Assembly: GCF_964656455.1 (NCBI RefSeq)
Contig: NC_135718.1
Span: 131,237,966 to 131,301,965, forward strand
From: Halichoerus grypus
Taxonomy: Eukaryota; Chordata; Mammalia; Carnivora; Phocidae
Direction: 5' to 3'
Length of the DNA stretch: 64,000 nt
A model generated the notes under the pieces. That model saw only the letters and a program-made list of their open reading frames with translations. It was not told the DNA's origin and ran no database searches. A program made the position numbers and the translations under genes. How positions within the stretch are numbered: position 1 is the stretch's first letter; each line of letters begins with the position of its first letter. Of the stretch, positions 45,801-53,657 are shown in pieces.

Positions 45801-48800
45801 GCAGAAGCGGGACCACCTCTAGTCCATCAGCAGAAGCTGTCCCTGTCTACCAAGTCCAAGCAGGTACCCCGACTCTCATGTCACTTACCACACTGTAGCA
45901 GAATTATCAGTTTCTGCGGCTAACTGTGAGTTCCTTGAGGAAAGGGACTGTCTGTTTCTTTCCACTGCTGTATGCCGACCCCTGGCACAAAGCCTTAAGC
46001 ATTGGTAATCAGTTACGTCTTTAACTGAATTAATATACTTCTTCTTCCCACTTTGCTAAGAAAAGCCAGCTGGAGGGAAGCTTTACTGTGACAGACCCTT
46101 CTGTGCTCACCCACAGCCTGCAGCCCTTATGTCCTCACCTAGGTTTTATGGGTCAGCTCTTGCTTGCAATAAGGTAGATCCTTCTCTGACCTCTAATCCC
46201 TGCCTGGGTACTGGTGGCTCTGTCCTCCCCGTGGCCCCCATCGTGGCTTCTCAGCTCAGCTTCAGGGCAGGAAGCTTAGCCCCTTCAAACTCAAAGTGGG
46301 AAAGTACCAGGTCTTCCATCCCGAGTCTGGCAAGGGAGCGGGGCCCGTGTTGCTTACCGGCTGACGGCGGCTGCGAGGATGCCGATGCTTGTCTCCTTTG
46401 GGGGAGCTGAGGAGTGTCCTGGAGTCATGTTTACTTCCAGCCTGAGGTTAATCGAACCCTTCTCTGAGACTGCAATCCTGTAGGAGAGGATCAGAGAGGG
46501 CCCTCCTGACTTCCTCCCACCTTGAATTGTCCCAAGGGCCCAGAGGTCTGCCTGCATAGTGGTCTGGTTGTCTAGGAGATTGGCTTCATGCTGCTTAAAA
46601 AAAATTGACACTAGAGGAGAAAGGGAAAGGGGAGCCCAAACCTGGTTGACATTCAGGGCCAGGGGAGTAAAATAAAGAGTTGCCTCAGTATGGCTTACAG
46701 ACACCACGCTGGGGTCATCTGACATGGGGTGGGAACACCTTCCAAGGTAGGGGGTGGGGTACTTTACTCACATGGCAAAGGGCTTCGTGAGGTGGGGAAT
46801 GAAACCATCCAAGATGAAGTTACCCTCGTCCACAATGAAGGCTAGCTTGATACCCCTTGCCTGCAGCAGGGCTGAGATCTTCTGAGCCCCATTCTGCCCT
46901 GACACCTGCAGACATTAAACCCATGGCCACAGTCCTTCTCAGCCAGACCTCCAATAGCGAATGGAGACCCATTCAACATAGCTGGGGGCTCCAGAACCTC
47001 CCTGCCCAGCCTCCTTCCTGGGGGGGGAGGGGGAGGGCAAGGGGCCTAGACAATCCTGCTTCACAGGACCCTGGAATGTCACAGCTGGAGAGCCAAACTG
47101 CCCTCATTTTACAGATGAAGAGACTGGGACCCATGGAATGAAGTGACTGGCCCAGGGTCAAAGTAGGTGACATCACTGGAAAGAAAACACTGATTCCTTG
47201 CTCCCTGTTGGTTCTCTTTCTATCACACCCATATTTCTCAAAGTGTCATCGATGCAACACCTACCTGCTTCAGATATTACCAGGGAGTTTGTTAAAAAAT
47301 TCAGATCTATGCCTATCACTAAATGAAAGAAGCCGATCTGAAAAGGCTATATACTGGATGAGTCCAACTATATGATATCCTGGAAAAGGCAAAACTATGG
47401 AGACAGTAAAAAAAGCATCCATGGTTTCCAGGGGTTGGGGGAGGGAGAGAGGGATGAATAGGTGGAGCACAGAGGACTTTTAGGGCAGTGAAACTACTGT
47501 GTGAAACTATAATGGTGGACCCCTGTCACTATACAATTGACCGAGCCCATAGAATGGATGCCAAGAGTACATCCTAATGTAAACTAGGGCTTTGGGTAAT
47601 TATGATGTATCAATGTAGGTTCATCAGTTATAACAAATAGCCCCCTGCTGGGGATGCTGATAATGGGGAAGGTTGTGCATGTGTGGTGTGGGTGTAAGGG
47701 AAGTCTCTACACCTTCTCAATTTTGCTGTGAACCTAAAACTGCTCTAAAAAATAAAACCTTTTAAAAACAAATTCAAATCTATGGCACAGGGTCCGGGAA
47801 TCTGCATTTTGGTCCAGGGCCTTAGATAGTTCTGGCACATAGATACCCAAGAGTTGGCAACCTCCCACACCATATTCCGGAGACCCTGCAGCTGGGGAGC
47901 AAATTGGGCTAGAGTGAAACTCCCCCCCCCCCCCCGCCCCAAACAGAGGTCCTAGAGATGGTTTATAGGGGGAGGAGGCTCTACCTCTTCATCATGGCCC
48001 AGAGCAATAAAGAAAGATCTTCGGGGGCTGTAGTTTCTGTTCAGCAGGAGCTCCAGGGCCTGCAGGATTGCCTGGGGGAAGAAGCAGAAGGGAAGAGGGA
48101 GAATCAGGGCATCAGTGACATTCAGCTGCCTGCATTAGGGCTGGTGGGGCTAGCATCGGACACTCTCTTTATTTATTTTTTTTAAAAAAGATTTTATTTA
48201 TTTATTTGACAGAGAGAGAGACAGCGAGAGCAGGAACACAAGTAGGGGAGCGGGAGAGGGAGAAGCAGGCTTCCCGCGGAGCAGGGAGCCCGATGCGGGG
48301 CTCGATCCCAGGACCCTGGGATCAAGACCTGAGCTGAAGGCAGATGCTTAATGACTGAGCCACCCAGGCACCCCTGGACACTCTCTTTAAAGAGAACAAA
48401 TTCAAGTGGCCCTGGGGGGATGGGAGGTGAGGAAGCTTAGCTCCTTTACCAGCTGGAGAAAAGCATAAATGTATCAGTGCAGAGCTGAAAGGGTCTCTGG
48501 AGATCATCTACTCTAGTCCTTGTTTCACAGCTGAGAAATCAAGACCCAGAAAAGGACAGTGACCAAGTGATGGCTGGAACCCAGGGCTCCTGGAACCAAG
48601 GTTCTTTCTACCATAACCTCCCGTCTCCCGGGGGTTCAGCTGAGGATCCTCATCCTGGGTGACTCTTTAGGGCCCCCGGGCAGAGGGAACAAAGCATTTC
48701 AGACCATCAGAGAGTTCTTGTTGTCCAGTGTGCCTCGGCCATGGATGAAGCCATCACGCTCCAAGCCAGAGAACGGGGGCACCTCCCAGCCTTCGTCAGG

Positions 48801-50787
48801 GGCGGGCACCACGTCACTGTGCGCCATTAGCATGTAGGGCTGCAAGCTGGGGTCTGAGCCTCGGACAGTGAGCAGGTGGCTGTACTCTCCTATGACTTCA
48901 TGCCGGATAAAGCTGGTTTTGAAAACTGTCGGAAAGACTAGGGACAAAGGGATGAAAAGCAGGGAGAGAGAAAGCCAGATTTAACAATTTCCTTTGGTTT
49001 TCCTACCATTTAATAGAAAATGTTGACCCCCGTACCCCTTTTTGAAAGCATGCAGCGTCCTACAGGAAGCCTTCTGGAACAAAGGCAGTGTGATTCCTGA
49101 TTTGCCTGGACAATCTCTAAAATTCCTCTTCCTCATATTTTAATGTGCTACTACTATGTAATAATGGGCACATCAAGATTCCATCATGGTGACAGCTGAT
49201 AGATCAAGATCTGGCTTGGTCTGACCTGTAATAAGTTATCACTAGTATATGCTACCAGGCTATACCAACGAGGAGTGTGTTAAATTTTAAATATAGTAGT
49301 CCCCAATAGCCAAATGACTTGGAACCAAACATGACCCTTATATTAAAAAAAAAAAAAGAGAGAGAGAAAGACCTTTTTTTACTTGAAAAATAATATAAAA
49401 TAATATTCCTACTGTGTGTGTCATATGGAGAGAAGATTGCCCTGTCTAGCACAAGGCCACACTTCTGCGTGCAGGTGTGGATGTTCTCAGGGTCACTCAG
49501 GTTACAGACAGTGTTAGAGAGGGGGCTACTTGCTGTCCCTAGGTCAGCTCCTCCCAGCCCTGACAACTTTGGAGGGGGTGTTTTTTTCTTTGATTTAGGA
49601 AGAGGGCCTCATTACTCTCCATGAGCTTTTCATATGAGGACTAGGGAGTCCCAAGTCTCCTTTTTCTTCTTGACCCATCCCTTCTTCGGGTCACGTGGGG
49701 GTGAGGGGCTGATATGGCAGCTCATAGTTGCTGATGGCCTCGAAGCTCAGAAACGGGTCAGTAAAGAATCTGGGGAAAGACCTGGGTGGGTGGAGTGTGT
49801 ACATAGGTGTGTAGGTGTGTGTACGGAGGTAGTTGGGAGGAGCATGGGGTATAGTTCTGGAAACTTGCACGGGAAGAAGGAATTCCTAGTCCTACCTTTT
49901 TTTTCTTTTTTAATTTGAGTATAGTTGACACAAATGTTCCCTTAGTTTTCGGTATACAACTTACTGATTTGACAGGTTTATATATCATGCTGTCTTCACC
50001 ACACGCGGAGCTACCATCTGTCCTGATACATGGCTATTAGAATATCACTGACTATATTCCTTATGCTGTGCCTTTTATTTCCTTTCCTCGTCCTACCTTT
50101 TGATTCTATCTTATTTATTGACTGTTACGTATTTAGGGCAAAGGTCGGGAGAGTTCAAACTCCAACTCAACAGCTACGTGCTTTAGTTTTTCAAAGGTCC
50201 AATAAATCTAGTCTCTACTCTGCCTCCATTCTGACTCCTGGGGAGCTTCTATTCCTCCCCACTGTGTGTAAACTCAAAATAGGCCCACAGCGATTTGACT
50301 GTCCTCTGGTCAGTAACAAAAGCTTCTTCATCTCCTTGTAAAAGAACTGTGTCTGCAGGGCTATGCTTCCCACCCCCCCCCCCCCCCCAAGCTTGTGGCT
50401 GACCTGTACGAATGTATTCTCCAAACTCAGCCAGGGCTGTTGCATTAACATTCTCGGGGCTGAAAGACACTGTTGGAATCCGGATGGCACCTGTCAGGGG
50501 CGGATAGAGATGTGAGATTACAGATGATAACAACCATTGGTTTTCCCACAGCCCTCTGTGCACAGAGAGTTCTTTCAAATTCAGGATCTTATTGTGGAGG
50601 GCAGAACAATCCTATGAGGTAGGCACTGCTATTTTCTCTAATTTGAAGGTGGGGAAACAAGTTTAGAGGGGTTAAGTGTGCTGCTCAGGACTGTCCTGAA
50701 ATAAGCAGCAGAACTGGGATTTAAGCCCAGGTCTTTCAGGTTTGTTTAGACTAATATGGTTCTTCTTCTTTTTTTTTAAATTTATTT

Positions 50788-50832
<45 letters not shown>

Positions 50833-52368
50833 ACCAGCGGGGGAGGGGCAGAGGGAGAGGGAGAAGACTCCCTGCAGAGCAGGGAGCCCAATGTGGGGCT
50901 CGATCCTAGGACCCCGGGATCATGACCTGAGCCGAAGACAGACACTCAACTGACTGAGCCACCGAGGTGCCCCTAGCCTAATATGGTTCTTAAAATAAAG
51001 TCCTATGTTCACGATAGCATTATTTACAATAGCCAGTATAAGAAAAACAAAACGGAGTGCCCATCAATATATGAATGGATAAAGATATGGTACATCATTA
51101 AACACCAATAAATTCTGCCAAATTGTTTTCCCAAAAGTTTGGAGCAATTCATGTTCCCACCAGCAGGGCATGTGAGTGCCAGAACACACCTCCACACGCT
51201 GAGAGTTACCCACCTTTTGCAAAGTTTGCCCTGTGGGTGGATAAAAAAATGAGATGCTGTTGGTGTTTGCATTTTCAGTTCCCTGACCTCCAAGGCAGCT
51301 GAGCATCTCTTCATATGGCCATTTGCATTTCCTCTGCTGTGAACTGCCAGGCTCAGCCACTCAAGCAAGCTCCTTAATCTTTTTGCCTGTTTTATTTTCT
51401 TTCTGTTGGGCATTAAGACCTACATCTGGGGCTGTTGTGAGGACCAAGTTAACACTTGTAGAGAGCTCAGAACTGTGCCTAACATGCTGTTAAGGGCTGA
51501 ATTAATGCTGGCTTTAAAAGGGTCTATTTGTGGGGTGCCTGGGTGGTTCAGTGGTTAAGCATCTGCCTTTGGCTTAGGTCATGATCCCAGGGTCCTGGGA
51601 TTGAGCCCCGCATCGGGCTCTCTGCTCCGCGGGGAGCCTGCTTCTCCCTCTCCCACTCCGCCTGCTTGTGTTCCTGCTCTCTCTCTCTCTGTCAAATAAA
51701 TAAATAAAATCTTTAAAAAAAAAAAAAGGGTCTATTTGTGGGACGCCTGGGTGGCTCAGTCAGAGTTAAGCATCTGCCTTTGGCTCAGTCATGATCCCAG
51801 GGTCTTAGGATTGAGTCCTTGCTGGGCGGGGAGCCTGCTTCTCCCTCTGCCTGCCGCTCTCTCTGCTTGTGCTCTCCTTTCTCTCTCTCTGACAAATAAA
51901 TAAATCTTTAAAAAAAATAAAATGGTCTATTAGCTATATTCATAGTTGCTTGGATTTAGCCAGATCTCCAGAAGGATACAAAGGAAGCTAATACAAGTAG
52001 CTGCCTCTGTGTATTTGTGGGGGTGAGAAAGTGGTGGTGGTTGGTGGGGAACGGGGCCACCAAGGCAGGGTGGGACCTATACACCCGCCCCGCCCCCCGC
52101 AGACCTCTTTCACTATTTTGGGTTTTGTTTTAACTATGTGAATGTACTACCTATCCAGAAATAAAGGAAACATTTTTTAATTGGCAAAAAAAAAAAAAAA
52201 AAAAGATATGGTACATATATATATACAGAATGGAATATTACTCAGCTACAAAAAGTGAAACCTCACCATCTGTGACAGCATAGATGGACCTAGAGGGTAT
52301 TATGCTAACCAAAAAGTCAGACAGAGAAAGACAAACAGCATATGATTTTACTCCTGTGTGGAATCTGA

Positions 52369-52424
<56 letters not shown>

Positions 52425-53626
52425 AGCTAAACAAATAAACAAAATAAAACAAACTTATAAATACAGAGGACAGACTAGTGGTTAATAGAGGAGAAGGGGG
52501 TCAACCGTGTGCGATGGAGGGTAACTAGACCTGTGGTGGTGATCACCTCTCATTGTATACAGATGTCAAATTATAAAGCTGTACACCTGAAACTTTTAGA
52601 ATAGTAATAAAAAGAGTTAAAAAAAGAAAATAAAGTCCAAGATGGGGGTGGGGTGGGAGGAGGTGGACAGGAGTAGATTTTGGACCCTGACCCTAAGTGG
52701 GAAGCTGCTATAAATTGCTTCTAAGCCTCACTCTGCCTATGAAACCATCATCCCTTTGATGAACCAGAGAAGCCCACTATCCTGGGTCCCTACATGAATG
52801 AGGCTTTGTGTGCAGAGAGTAGATTTATTCCTCATGGACTGGCTCATCCAGAGTCTAACTGATCTCTCAGCCAGGGTCAGCCTTTTGGGCACATGATACC
52901 TGAGAAGGCGCGGATTTAGAAGCTCCCAAACAAACTCCTCAGTCCTAAATAATCTCATCTACTTTACCCAGATGTCTCAGTTCCTGAATTGCTTTTAGGT
53001 TTATCCCTTTGAGCCCTGAAGGCTTTACACTTTGAAGAGATCCATTACTATATGCAAACACCTATGGGAGGGGAAATGCAATAAATTATGAGAATATCTG
53101 ATTAGATATCCCAAACCACAGTGGGAAGAACAAATGCACCTAGGCAGCGCATTTATCAAGGGAGGGCCTCTGCAAGACAAGCTTACCTCTGTCATCAGTT
53201 TTGTTTTTTTTCTTTTTGTGATCTCTTTCGTTTATCTTTTTTTAAAAAATTTTTTATTGTTATGTTAATCACCATACATTACATCATTAGTTTTTAATGT
53301 AGTGTTCCATGATTCATTGTTTGTGCATAACACCCAGTGCTCCATGCAGAACGTGCCCTCCTTAATACCCATCACCAGGCTAACCCATCCCCCCACCCCC
53401 CTCCCCTCTAGAACCCTCAGTTTGCTTTTCAGAGTCCATCGTCTCTCATGGTTCGTCTCCCCCTCCGATTTCCCCCCCTTCATTTTTCCCCGACATCAGT
53501 TTTGCTAAGGATTGAGCCTGCATCACAGCTCACCACATAGATGGGGAAGTCAAGGTTCAAAAAGATGAATCTATAGGAGATAAACTCAAAATCTGAACTG
53601 AAATGTTTTGCCTCAAGGCATGTGGC

Positions 53627-53657
<31 letters not shown>

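Noticed and set aside
50260..50578. Read-through open frame beyond PM20D1 exon 2
   Set aside because: It runs into the G-run intron; exon-exon frame continuity shows that exon 2 ends at 50,404.
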